64,000 nt of DNA from Corynebacterium sp. P4-C1 (GTDB lineage Bacteria; Actinomycetota; Actinomycetes; Mycobacteriales; Mycobacteriaceae): positions 1,302,001 to 1,366,000 of the forward strand of contig NZ_CP129966.1 in assembly GCF_030503595.1 (NCBI RefSeq), given 5' to 3'. Shown piece after piece: positions 37,444 to 49,500 of the stretch. Both the position numbers and the translations under genes were made by a program. The notes under the pieces are model-generated. The model was not told the origin of the DNA, made no database searches, and saw only the letters and a list, made by a program, of their open reading frames with translations. Positions within the stretch are counted from its first letter, which is position 1. The number at the start of each line of letters is the position of its first letter.

Positions 37444-38460
37444 CTACTTCGTGGCGTCTGCCAACGGCTGCTCGATCTTGTCCAGCAGGTAGTTCAGGCT
37501 CAGCACGGTCTGCCATCCGAAGGCCTTTTCCAGGTCGCCTTCCAGGTAGACACTGTGTCCGTCCTTCACGGCGGGCAGCTTGCCCACGATCGGATCCTCG
37601 GTCACAGAAGCCTTGCTCTGCTTCGGAGAGTAAGACAGTTGATCCCACACCAGCACGTCAGAGTTGATCTGGTCTGCGTTTTCCTTGGAGACCTCACCGT
37701 AGAACTTGTCCTTGGTGATGCCCGCGTAGGCCGGGTTGATCTTGAATCCCAGCTCGGTGAAGAAGCGGCTACGCGGATCGCCCTCGGCAAAGACAGCCAG
37801 GCTCTCGTCGGAGACAGTGGCCACGCCGAGTTCCTTTTCGGCCCATTCTGGGTGGCGGCCCTTGAGCTCTGCGAACTTCTCCTTGACCTGCTCCACCTGG
37901 CGCTTTGCCTCTTCAGGCTTGCCCACGGCCTGCCCGATCTCTTCCGTGGTCACGTCCCATGGTTGCTGTAGTTCTTCGTATTCGCCCTTTTGTACGACGA
38001 CAGGGGCGATCTCAGACAGCTTCTTGTACGTGTCTTCATCGATGTCCGAGTACACGGCCACGATGAGGTCTGGATTGTCCTTGGCGATGGCTTCCGCGTT
38101 GACTTCTGTGTCCTTGTCGATCCGAGGAGTGTCGCCCTCGATCTTGTCATTGGACCAGTTGCCCGCAGCCTGACCATCCGGGGTCATTCCGTCCCAGTAC
38201 TTCACGGAGACAGGAGTAACTCCCAGCGCCAGCAGTGCGTCCTGATCCGTGTAGCCCAAGGAGACCACGCGCTGCGGGGCTTCCTTGATTTCGGTGGAGC
38301 CGTAGCGGTGCTCGATGGTGGTGGGGAATGCGCCCTGCTCGGCGTTGACTGCCTGGGAGTCCCCGGAATTTCCGGACTGGTCATCAGTCGAGCAAGCGGT
38401 CAGTGCCGCGCCCAAGGTCAGCACAGCAGCGGTGCTAACGAGAATCTTCTTGAGTGTCAT
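37444..38460 (-). CDS. Ferric siderophore-binding lipoprotein (CchF-like)
   Basis: A 338-residue periplasmic-binding protein of the FecB/FhuD class. The signal peptide ends in the lipobox LTACS (about 20-24), so Cys22 anchors the protein to the outer face of the membrane. The fold signatures are PQRVVSLGYTDQDALLALGVTPVSV, then NAEAIAKDNPDLIVAVYSDID and NSDVLVWDQLSYSP. It should deliver the ferric siderophore to the two FecCD permeases encoded at 30658-32870. It is the second gene after the formyltransferase in the same direction, 65 bases apart. Confidence 0.93.
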   Translation of the reverse strand: MTLKKILVSTAAVLTLGAALTACSTDDQSGNSGDSQAVNAEQGAFPTTIEHRYGSTEIKEAPQRVVSLGYTDQDALLALGVTPVSVKYWDGMTPDGQAAGNWSNDKIEGDTPRIDKDTEVNAEAIAKDNPDLIVAVYSDIDEDTYKKLSEIAPVVVQKGEYEELQQPWDVTTEEIGQAVGKPEEAKRQVEQVKEKFAELKGRHPEWAEKELGVATVSDESLAVFAEGDPRSRFFTELGFKINPAYAGITKDKFYGEVSKENADQINSDVLVWDQLSYSPKQSKASVTEDPIVGKLPAVKDGHSVYLEGDLEKAFGWQTVLSLNYLLDKIEQPLADATK

Positions 38461-38525
38461 TTTTCTCCGTTGTTACTGGTGACGGATTTCCGCGCGAGGC
38501 GTGGCCCGTACACAAAAGGGAAAGG

Positions 38526-39470
38526 TCAAACCTTTGGTTGGATATATCCAGCCCTATGTCCAAAGAATTCGGTGGCGGTCAGTTCCGAGTTGTCGTCGAG
38601 ACGAACACGATCCAGAACAATCGCCGGCGCCGGCACGTTGGCACGGGGCGATCCACAGACCACCGCGATTCCTCCCTCGTGAGGGATGGTGACTCGGCCG
38701 GGGGTTCCGCCGAAGCGGCCCTGCGAGACGTGCGCGGAAAGCACGCGGACGCGCTGGCCTCGGAATTCAAAGTAAGCATTGGGGTACGGGTCGGACTGCG
38801 CCCTGACCAGCAAGGCGATATCTTCCGCAGGTTGGGTGAAATCTATGCGAGATTCCTGCTCGCCGCGCTTGTGGAAGTACGTAGCGCGGGTGGGATCTTG
38901 AGGTTGCGCAGTGGCGGTGCCTTGGGCGACGTCACTCAATGCGCGTTCCACGAGGGGCTCGATGAGGTCGATGGTCTTGGCCACGAGATCCGTGGTGGTG
39001 TCCTGCGGACCCACGGGGATCGCGCGCTGGGCAACGATGGGTCCGCCGTCCAGCACTTCATCCATCTCGTGCACAGTGACGCCCACGTGAGTTTCCCGGT
39101 TCAACAGCGCCCACAGGATGGGCGAAAATCCGGCGTACTCGGGCAGGAGACCATCGTGGACATTCAATGCGCCGTGCTTGGCCAGGCTGAAAACCTCGGG
39201 AGGAAGCCAGGTTCGCCAATTGTTGGCCACGATGATGTCTGGTGCAGCATCGCGCAACGCCTCAATGACGTCTTGACCCACGCGCTCAGTGACACACACC
39301 TGGAGCTCATGTTCGCTGGCGAGCTCCTCAACGGAGTCTGCCCACATTTGCTCATAAGGGTGATCGCTGGCAGGGTGCGTAACTACCAAAACTACTTCAT
39401 GACCAGCATTGATGACCGCAGACAACGTCCGGTGTCCCCACGACTGATAGCCGAAAACAGCAACTCGCAT
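38526..39470 (-). CDS. N5-hydroxyornithine formyltransferase (CchA-like)
   Basis: A 314-residue methionyl-tRNA formyltransferase-like enzyme. It begins MRVAVFGYQSWGHRTL and contains the formyl-THF site NVHDGLLPEYAGFSPILWALLN, corresponding to the family's HPSLLP..G pattern, with the catalytic Asn-x-His-x-Asp arrangement (IIVANNW, NVHD). A shorter C-terminal OB-like part follows. In the coelichelin and rhodochelin pathways this enzyme formylates hydroxyornithine on the delta nitrogen, giving fhOrn. It is divergent from the esterase gene, sharing a DtxR box, and precedes the binding-protein gene. Confidence 0.88.
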   Translation of the reverse strand: MRVAVFGYQSWGHRTLSAVINAGHEVVLVVTHPASDHPYEQMWADSVEELASEHELQVCVTERVGQDVIEALRDAAPDIIVANNWRTWLPPEVFSLAKHGALNVHDGLLPEYAGFSPILWALLNRETHVGVTVHEMDEVLDGGPIVAQRAIPVGPQDTTTDLVAKTIDLIEPLVERALSDVAQGTATAQPQDPTRATYFHKRGEQESRIDFTQPAEDIALLVRAQSDPYPNAYFEFRGQRVRVLSAHVSQGRFGGTPGRVTIPHEGGIAVVCGSPRANVPAPAIVLDRVRLDDNSELTATEFFGHRAGYIQPKV

Positions 39471-39480
39471 GCAGGGGATG

Positions 39481-39499
39481 TTAGCTTAGGTTTACCTAT
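39481..39499. promoter_or_regulatory. DtxR-like box between formyltransferase and esterase genes
   Basis: TTAGCTTAGGTTTACCTAT matches 14 of 19 positions of the DtxR consensus. It lies between the divergent starts (39470 minus, 39530 plus), so one site could control both transcription units. Confidence 0.75.
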
Positions 39500-39529
39500 G
39501 TAGTCAATGATGAAAGTGGCGCAATTTTC

Positions 39530-40534
39530 ATGCCAGACTCCCCGGACGTGACCACCCTTCACCGAATCTCGGTGCCCGCGGATGCGGAAGCCCTCGTTTT
39601 CCCGGACCCCTACCGCTCGAACGTCGAGCTCACCGAATCGATGTCCACCGTCGATGTGCGCATCCCGGCGCACTCAGCAGTGACCTATAGCTTTCAATCC
39701 GGCGAGCTGAAATATCCCGATCCACATAACGCACACGGCGCAGGCCCACAGGCGAGCCTATTGAGCGGCGATTCTGTGGACCAGACACTCTGGCCGCCTC
39801 GCTCCCCAGAAGTCATCGCGGACTTGCCCGGCGCACGCCTGTCCATCGACCGGAAGGTATTCGGCAGGCGCTGCACCGCGCGCCTCGATGACCGCGGTGC
39901 GGATACCACCGTGGTGTTTTTGGATGGCGATGACTGGATCCATCTGCATGACCTCACGGGCGCACTGGACCGGGCAGTCACGGCAGGGCTTATCCCCCAG
40001 ATCAACCGCGTCTTCCTGCCGGCAGCCAAAGACCGCAGCGAGGAGTACACCTCCCAAACATTCGCCAGCGCACTGGCCACCGAGCTTCCGCCGATCATCA
40101 ACAGCAGCCACATAGTCCTGGTGGGGCAAAGCTTCGGCGGTCTCTCCGCCCTGCGCGCAGCTCTTACGGCTTCCACCGAAACCACGCCTGCAATCAAAGG
40201 AGCCATCGCCCAGTCCCCTGCCGTCTGGTGGTCCGCTGACCGTTCTGCAGAGCTCGCGGACACGCTCTCGGACGGGCCCGCAGGAGGCGACATTGCCGCA
40301 CAGCTCACTGGCCCCTCACTCGAAAATCCTGCGGCTCACAGTGGCTCCGGTCTGGCACGCATCGTACTGACGTGCGGTGCAGAAGAGCCGCCCATGCAAC
40401 GACACGTGGATGCAGTGGCCGATGCCCTGACACGCCGCGGCTTTCCCACCACCAATCACCGCACGCCCGGTGGCCACGACCCTGCGATGTGGCGCCACGG
40501 GATCATCCCGGCACTCGCCGAATTGCTGGGCTGA
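39530..40534 (+). CDS. Fes/CchJ-like siderophore esterase
   Basis: A 334-residue alpha/beta hydrolase of the enterochelin esterase class. An N-terminal beta-rich domain (about 1-105) is followed by the hydrolase domain. The nucleophile elbow is VLVGQSFGGLSALRA (Ser in GQSFG), and the catalytic histidine is in TPGGHDPAMWRHG. No signal peptide is present, so the enzyme is cytosolic. In the coelichelin pathway a protein of this type releases the peptide from an NRPS that has no thioesterase. It converges with the NRPS gene, leaving 2 bases between the stops. Confidence 0.85.
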   Translation: MPDSPDVTTLHRISVPADAEALVFPDPYRSNVELTESMSTVDVRIPAHSAVTYSFQSGELKYPDPHNAHGAGPQASLLSGDSVDQTLWPPRSPEVIADLPGARLSIDRKVFGRRCTARLDDRGADTTVVFLDGDDWIHLHDLTGALDRAVTAGLIPQINRVFLPAAKDRSEEYTSQTFASALATELPPIINSSHIVLVGQSFGGLSALRAALTASTETTPAIKGAIAQSPAVWWSADRSAELADTLSDGPAGGDIAAQLTGPSLENPAAHSGSGLARIVLTCGAEEPPMQRHVDAVADALTRRGFPTTNHRTPGGHDPAMWRHGIIPALAELLG

Positions 40535-40536
40535 AT

Positions 40537-43500
40537 CTACGAGCGCGCCTCCACAAACTCCGCCACGCGCTCGACTGTCCGCAGACCGTAGAATTCGCGC
40601 ACGCCAACCTCCACTCCCAGCTCTCCACGCAGCAGTGCGCAGAGCTTGATGACCGCCATGGAGTGCCCACCCATGTCAAAGTAATCAGCATCCACCGGCA
40701 CGTCCTCGGGCTCAATATCTAGCGATTCGGCAAACAGCTCCGCCGTGATCTCCTCGGTTTCGTTCGCCGGTTCGCGGCCCTTCTCCGTGATCCTTTCTCC
40801 CTCACCCAGTGCAGCAAGGTCGGTCTTTCCATTCGACGTCACCGGCAACTCATCCACGATCGACCATCGATCCGGGATCATGTAGCTGGGCAGTTCCTCG
40901 CGCAATGCATTACGCACGCCAGTCAGGAAACTCTGCCGCACCCCCTGGTCCGCATCGCGCAGTTGTGGGGCCACGAGGTGACAGGCCAGGAGTGTGGCGT
41001 CGGATATACGAACAGGAACGGTCACGCAGTGGAGGATGCGGGGATCAACGCCGCGGGACACGGCGGCCGAGACGTCGCCGGGATCCACGCGGTGACCACG
41101 AATTTTCACCTGATCGTCGCTGCGTCCGAGGTACTCGAACATGCCATCCGCACGCACGCGGACGATGTCTCCCGTGCGATACATCCGCTCACCCGGGGCG
41201 CCCCACGGGCAGGCGACCATGGAGCTGGCGGTGCGCGCCGCGAGCCCATGATACTCCTGCGCTAAGCCGCTGCCCGCGAGGTAGAGCTCACCCGGCGCTC
41301 CTGTAGGAACGGGGCGCAACCACGGGTCCAAAACGAACGCCGCCGTGCGATCCACCGGCATTCCGATCACGGGCGTGGCGCTCTCATCCGTGCCAGCACC
41401 CAGGGCGTTGATGGTGTACTCGGTGGGTCCATAGAGGTTGTATCCGCGCACGTCATCGGCCTTTCGCAAGGTCTCCCACACGCCGTGCGAGACAGCCTCG
41501 CCGCCCAAGAGCACCAGCCGCGGGCGATGCGCGCCGGATTCCAGCATCCCCTCCGCGAGCAGCTGCTCGGCAACGGTCGGGGTGACGTTGATGACATCCA
41601 CCTGATGCGCGCGAATGGCCTCAACCATGGCCACAGCATCGCGTCGCAAATCCTCGGAGAAGATCCGCACCTCGTGGCCTTCCACCAGCCAAAACAGCTC
41701 TTCCCACGACATATCGAAGGCGAAGCTGATGGCATGCGCGATCCGCAACGTCCGCCCATCGGCAGCAGCTGGGGCGAAGATCTTGCGCCGGTGATTGTCC
41801 AGCATGTTGTGCAGCCCGCGATGCTTGATCACCACGCCCTTGGGCTTGCCGGTCGATCCGGAGGTGTACATCAGGTAGGCATCGTCCCCGGGCACCGCCG
41901 CAGGCGTGTGGGTGGTGGCGTGGGAATCGGCAGTGGTGACGTCGACGCAAGGAAGCGCACCGATCCGCTCCATGCGCTCCCGAGAACTCGAGTCCACCAG
42001 CGCGGCTGCGGGCTGGCTGTCCTCCACGAGGACCCGGAGCCGCCCATCGGGGTGCGTCAGATCAAGCGGCGCGTAGCGCACCCCTGCCCACAGGGCTCCC
42101 AGCAGAGCCACCACCGAATGCGCGGAGCGCTCCACCGCAATGGCGACAGTATCGCCGCTGGTCACGCCGCAATTCTTGATCTTTTCCGCAATGTCGGAAC
42201 AGCGAGCAATCAGCTCACCGAACGTCCACTGCTGTGCGTCATCCGCTAGCGCGATGCGATCTGGGAAGCGCTGGGCGGTGTCCTTGAGCTCATCCGCAAT
42301 GGTGCGGTCAATGCCTTCGGCCTTCTGCCAGGAAGCCATCTGCTCCGTCGTGCTTTGCGGGGAAGAATCCTCCGCTCGGGCTGGCGCCAACTGGGCCAGC
42401 TGAGCGAGCGGGACCTCTGGTGTGTCCACAAACGCGGTCAGGACTTCGGTCGCGGCCTTGAGCACGGAATGTGCGAGGGACTCGTCCACCACGTCGTGGC
42501 GGAATTCCAGCTTGATGCCCAGCTTCGGCCCCGGAGTGAATACCCAGGTCAGAGGGAAGTGCGTGGAATCTTCCGCGCGCTCCTCCACAACCCCGTGGCG
42601 TTCCCGAAGTTCCGCTGCTGCCTGCGGATCGAGGAAGTTCTGCACCACCACCATGGAATCGAACAGCGTGCCTACCCCCAGCTGCCGCTGGATGGCGCCG
42701 AGGTCCGCGGAATCGTGGTCCATATCCTCGATGCGCTGGCGATAAACATCCTGGACCAGTTCTTCTATGCTCTGGCCGGGCCGAGCTGTCACTCGCACTG
42801 GCACTGTGTTGAGCAGCACTCCCACCACATCAGACATGGCGGGGTCGCTCAAGGCATCGCGGCCACTGACAGACTGACCAAACACCACATCCGAATCCCC
42901 TGTGACAGCACCCAAGGCCACGGCCACGGCTGCGTTGACCACGGAGGTCAACGTCACGGCCTGCGCCCGGATCTTTTCCTGCAGTGCGCCGGTCAGCTGC
43001 TCGCTGACCTCGGCAAACACCTGGCGAGGCAACTCGCTACCAGCGTGCTCTGAAGAGATATCCGCGGCCTGCGGGGCAACGAGCGTGGGCTGAGACAACG
43101 TCTCTAGGCGATGTACCCAATAGTCGCTATCTGCCTGCTCTTTGCGAGTGTCAACGGACTCGAGCAGGGCGTCAGCAATAGAACAACCGCGAGGAACCAA
43201 CTCTCCCGCACCCTGCGTGCGGGCCTGGCCGGACCTCAACGTCAGCCTCTCGAGGAAGGTTTGCAGCATCACTGCACGCGACCAACCATCGACCAGAACC
43301 AGGTGGTAGGTAAGAAGCAGCGTGTCGCCAGGCTGTCCGTCACTTCGGCCGGTGACGATGGTTGCCTTCGCCAGCGGCACGGATGCGAGATCGATGCCCG
43401 CGCTGCGATCAGCGTGCATGATCGCCTCGAGATCCCCTTCGGTGGTCTCGACGGGGAGGTCAATGCCCTGTCCACTCCACGGCAAGTTCTGCACGGGTTG

Positions 43501-46500
43501 GCCGGAAGCATCGGTGTGGAACTCCGCGCCCATGGCTGGATGCACGGTCACTGTGTCCCGGAAGGCTTCCACCACGGCCTCGGCATCCAGTCTCCGGTCA
43601 AACGTCAACGCAGTCTGTGCAACGTAGGCACCCGGTGCTGCCACCTGTGACTGGAACCAGATTCCGCGCTGCAGCACGCTCAGCGGAGCGCGGCGTCCTG
43701 AGGATTGCTCGCGGCTGACGTGCTCCTGCAACTCGCGAGCAACCTCGCCGATGGCGCTGCGCAAACGCTCGGCGGAAATCACCGCATTCACCACGGACAG
43801 CTCCATGCTTACGGCCCGCTCGCTAGACCACACATCGGCCTCCACCAGGTAATCCGTCCACTGGCAGGCGGCATCGCCCGGCGCGTGGAGGACAGCGCCA
43901 GTCTCTCCCCGTCCGAGGTAGTTGACCAGGATCTGTGCCCCATGGGCCAGGGTTCGCTGCCCTTGCGGGTGTGTGTATCGCAGTGCCTGATAAGTGCGGC
44001 GGTCCGGGGCTGTGCCGTCCTCGTGGAGCGCGCGCATTTCCGCTGCGGCACGTGCTGCATCCGCTGGATCAGCCAACGGGATTTCCACCGGCGCGATGGT
44101 GGTAAACCATCCGAGGGTTCGACCATAGGAATGATCAGCCGGACGTCCGTGGCCTTCTACGTCCACGGCCCAGCTCCGCGCGTCCGTGCCCATTGTTCGA
44201 GCCACCGCGACGGTCACCAGTCCTGCCACGAGGTCCTGAACGTCCACACCCATCACGTCGGGTGCAACGCTCTGCAGGACCTGCGCGGTCTGTCCGTCAA
44301 TGTTCACTTCGAGCGTGCTCACATGATCCGTACTCCACTGGTTCGAGTCCTCGACGGGCCGTGGCAGCGTAGCCAGTTCACTCCAGTGCAGGGCATCCTG
44401 AGCTGCTGCGGTGTGAGCATCGTGCAGTTCTTGCAGGCAAAGATCCTTGTAGCTCGCCTGCCCGGAGAGAATCCTGCGCCCTGCGAGCGCATCGCGCAGA
44501 TCGTCTTCCAGAATCATCCAACTGGCGCTATCGATCACCGCGTGATGAGCAACGGCCTTGACGTACCCATCCACACACCCGAGCACCACGCTACGACCAG
44601 CAGCAATATCGATGTGATCGATCAATGCATCCACGTCCAAAGCCCGCACAACCATAGGGCCGTCTCCCTCGGCACCAACAAAGTGCGCGAACGCAGAACT
44701 GGTGTCCACGCGCGTACGAAGCATCGGATGTGCCTGCGCTACCTGCTGCAGGGCCTGTTCCAAGTCCTCCACAGCGACTGGCCCCAGATCCAAGCGGCGC
44801 GCCTGCACAAAGCGGTCGCTCATGCCTCTTTCCATCTGCCTGCGCAGCATCGCCGGGATGGGGAAAGCCCCCGAGATCTCCTGGTGCCCGTCCTTGGGCA
44901 GGGCTTCTTCCTGGCTCTGCCTTGTTTCCTGGATTTTCTGCTGGGTGGCCTGCGGCGTGACCCGCTCGGCAATCTTGCGTGGCGTGCGGCCCAAGAAGAA
45001 GTCCCGCGGAGTCACGTTGAGATCAGCGCGCGCCAGCGCGTGAGTAACGCGGATGGCAAGAATACTGTCTCCACCTAAGCGGAAGAAGTCCGAGTCCGGC
45101 TCCACCTCGGCGCGGTCCAAGCGAAGTGCATCAGCAATTGCCTGCGAGATCGCCTCCACCAGATCCGAGGTGCCCGAAGCCTCCTGAGCAGTAGGAATCT
45201 CACCCAGAAGGTCCAGGATCGCGCGCTCATCCCGCTTGCCATTGATGGTCTGCGGCACCTGCGTACTCACCGCGAATAGCTGCGGAACCATGTAGGCAGG
45301 GAGCGCGTCTCGGGCCGCTGCGGCAGCTCGGGAGGTGATCGCCTTTGCGTCGGCACGAGAATCCGTAATCAACAACGCACCCGGCACCTGGCCTTCGGGC
45401 AGATCGACGACCACCACGGTGGCCTCCCGCACACCGCTGACCTTCTCCAGCGCGCTCTCGATCTCCCCCAGCTCCACGCGATAACCGCGCAGCTGCACCT
45501 GCCTATCGGCGCGGCCCACGTAATCCAGATGACCGTTGTTCAGCACCTTTGCCATGTCATTGCTGCAGTACATCCGCGCGCCGCCGCCAACGAAAGGATC
45601 GGCCACGAAGCGGGAGGCCGTGGTAGAAGCAAGCCCCCAATAACCCGCGGTGACCTGCGGCCCGGCAACGTACATCATGCCGGTCTCTCCAGGCTGCACC
45701 GGCTGTAATTGCGCGTCCAGAACATAGGTACGCAACCCGTCCATCGGGCGGCCGATCGGGCTGCGGGCCTCCCCTGCATTCTCGGAGCATTCGTGTGCTG
45801 TGACGTGCACTGTCGTCTCCGTGATGCCATACATGTTGATAAACCGAACATTCGGATGAGCACTGCAGTAGGCAGCCTCTGCGCGGGCCTCCAAGGCCTC
45901 GCCGCCGAAGATCACCGTGCGCACCGCAGAGTCCTGCCCGAGGTGCGGCTCCAACGCGGCAAAGGCGGTTGGGGTCTGGCTCAGCACCGTGATGGCTTCG
46001 GCACGCAACACCTCTGCGGCATCCTCGGGCGAGCGCATCAGCGCATACGGCATCACCACGGCACGCCCGCCGGAGCTCAGCGCTGCCCACATCTCCCACA
46101 CCGAAAAGTCAAAGGCGAAGCTGTGGCTGATCGACCACACGTCCTCCTGCGAAAACTCCACGTGGCTGCGAGCATTGCCCAGCATCGCGGTCACGTTGGC
46201 GTGTGTGACGGCCACGCCCTTCGGCCGCCCTGTGGAGCCGGAGGTGTAGATCACGTAGGCGATGTCATTGGCACGGGCCACGCTTGCCGACCGGCCCGCA
46301 GGCGGCTTCGCTTCCCCGCTCATCGTCTGTTCACTGACCACGAGGACGGGACAATCTACCAGCTCAGAGACCATTTTTTCCGCGCTGGGAGACACCAGCA
46401 CGGCATCGGGCTGGCAATCCTCCAGGATCAATTCCACCCGCGCTTGCGGGGACAACGGATCCACGGGAACGTAGGTGCCGGCGGACATCGTGGTCGCCAG

Positions 46501-49500
46501 AATGGCCGCAACCTGCCACGCATCGCGCTCCATGAGCAGGGCTACTCTCGGGGTGTGGATGGCAACCTTCCGGTCCAGCACAGCGCGTATACGCTGAGCG
46601 GCGTCGTCTAGTTCTTCGTAGGTCCAATGCTCCGCAGCACCGTCTTCTCCGATGCTGGTCAGGGCGGGCCGGTCGCGGAAATGTTCGAAGCTGCGTCGCC
46701 ACAAAGAAGGAAGCGTGTCCACACCAGATACCGCACCCAACGCCTCTGCAACCTCACCCACGGTCGCCACCGCACCGGATTCAGACAGCAAAGAATCCAC
46801 ACTCACCGCGAGCATCTGCGCGATCCTTTCGGCACGTACCTCGGTGATTCGCTGCGGATCGTAGATCAGGCGCAGTGGGTGCTCAGCGGAAGGGTTGACC
46901 ACGACGGACAGGGGAAAGTGCGGCGCGCCATTGTTGCGCACGTCAGCAACCTGTAGTGGCGAGCCGGGGCAGCCCACGTCCTGTGGAGATAGCGGCACCT
47001 CCACCACCATCAACGTATCCAGCAGTTCGCTGGCGTTGGTTCCCAGGTCGCGGGCAATATCAGCCAGGCTGACGTGCTGCACATCGCGGACCTGATTGTT
47101 GTGATGGACCATGGCGTGCAGCATGCTGGTCACCGGCAGGGTGGGATCAGATTGCCCCGGCGCGACCACCGGGATGGTGTTGAGCTGCATGCCCACGGCA
47201 TCGGCCACGCCAGGAACGGGAATGTCGCGGCCGGAAACGGAAGTGGCAAACACCACGTCAGCCCCAGGTTCGCAGCCCACCAAGGTGCGAAGGACCAGCC
47301 CCCACGCCGCGTGCACCACATCCGGCAGGCCCACACCCGCTGCCCGAGCACGCTCAGACAAGCCAACAGTCCGCGGATCGTCTACCAGCAACTCCCGGCG
47401 CTCGAGCGAACTCGAAGGATTAGGGCACAGCACCGTGGGGCGTACCTCGCGCATTTCCTCGCGCCAGACGGACATATCGGCTTCCGCGTCTCTGCGCGCC
47501 ACCCATCGCACGCTGCCGGCCATTCCGGCGTCCGGGTCGTAGCGCGGGATCCGGGCATCGTCATCCCGGTAGATCTCCAGGAGATCCCGCAGCATGATGG
47601 GCACGGACCATCCGTCGGCGATCAGGTGATGCACCGTCTGGATCACGGCGATGTCCTGGCCACACACCGCACCATCGACACTGGTCGGGAGCACAACGGT
47701 CCATCGCATGAGCGGCTCGGGCGCGGCATCACCGGGCGGCTGCAAGGAGATTCCCCGCGAGATGTCGTCAGCGGCAATCTCCTCCGCACGCTGCGCGAGC
47801 CAACCCTCCAATCCAGCCTCAGCCAACTCAGCAGGCACCGTCACCTCCCGAAAGTCCACCCGCAGATGCTCGGCAATCCCCGGATCAATCACGGCAACCA
47901 CATCGCCACCGTCAGTTTCCCAAGGGCGGGTGCTCAGTGCGGGGTGGCGTCGGATCAAATTACGCGCAGCGCGAGCGAATCGCTCCCGGTCAAACGGTTC
48001 GCTGCATTCCACCCGCAAGACCTGTTGCTCCACATACGAACTGGCCGATTCCTCGAATAGCGAGTGGAAGTACATGCCGTGCTGCAGCGGGGTCAGCGGC
48101 AGCACGTCCTGCAGCTCCGCGGAGCTCTGTGCAGTGATTCGTGCCAGGTCCGCAGAGTTCACGGTTGCGGGGGCAACGTCGCCCACGGACAACACGCCGT
48201 GATCGGCAAGCGCTGCCACCTCGCGCAATGCCACATCCCAGTGCGCGACCAATTCGTCGATCCGTTCGGGGGAGATCCTGCCGCGCGCCCAGGAGATCGT
48301 GGTGCGCAGGACGTATCCCTCGCCGGTGTCTTCGGCGATCGCGTTGAACTCCAGCTCGCGGACCAACGGCTGGTCCGGGTCGCGTTGCTCGCCGAGTTGG
48401 CCGGTGGAACCCGCGGGAGCGAAATCTTGTGCTCCTGCGGATACGCGCCCCAAGTAGTTGAACAGCACCTGTGCCTGCGGAGGGGTCTTCGCGGACTGAT
48501 GCAACCAGGTGTGGGCCTGGTAAGGAACGCCGTTGCCGGGGATGGCCGCGAGCTGGTCTTTCACTGCATTGAGTGCCAGCGCTAGCGGCGCGATGTGGCC
48601 CTCGGTCGCCGCGGAAGCCTCCTGCACTGCCGCCCGGGTGGGGTCGATCAGCATGGGATATAGGCAGGTGAACCAGCCCACGGTGCGTGAGAGGTCCGCT
48701 TCCCTGCCCTGTGGCCCGGGTACGAATCGGGTTTCGCGGCCGTGCCCCTCCATCTCCACCAGGGTCCATGTTTGTTTGTTTCGACGCCAACGCGCCAACG
48801 CCACGCTCAATGCCGTAAGCAATACGGAATTCGCCCCCGTGCGGAAAGCGTGGGGCACCGCACCCAGTAATTCGTCCGTGATCTGCACTGATGCCTCATG
48901 TACCACGCTGCGCTCCTCACGGACTGTGGGCGCTTTCTCGGGACTATCAGCAAGCGCTGGCACCTGCGGGTCCCGCAGAGGTTCATCCGCACTCGGCAAT
49001 GGGGGCAGGGAACTATTGGCATCCTCCGCGAATTCGCCAGTATCAACGGCCTGTTGCAGCAGCTGCGTCCATCGGCGCAGGGACGTCCGCTCCGGCGCGA
49101 GCTGTTCCCCGCGATACGCCGCGGCGAGGTCCTCGCCGATAATGTTCCATGACACGCCATCGACCACCAGGTGATGCACCACCAGGCGCAATCTTCCGGG
49201 CACCAGCCCAGCCGCTACCACCACTCCGACTGCCGGATCCAGCAGTTCAGAAAGCGCAGCGATGTCCGTGGTGGGGTGGATCGCCACCGCTTCTTCGCCA
49301 GGACCCTCCGGGAGTTCCAGCCGCAAGGGATTCCGCTGCACACGGGCCCGCAGTGCAGGGTGCGCCTGCAGCACGTCAGCCACCATTCGCCCGGCCAGCT
49401 GCGCATCCACATCTTCTGGAACTGAAAACTCCACGGACTGAATGAAGCCGTCCACGTGATCAGTAATGGAATCGAACCAGCGCAGAATCGGCAGCGACTG

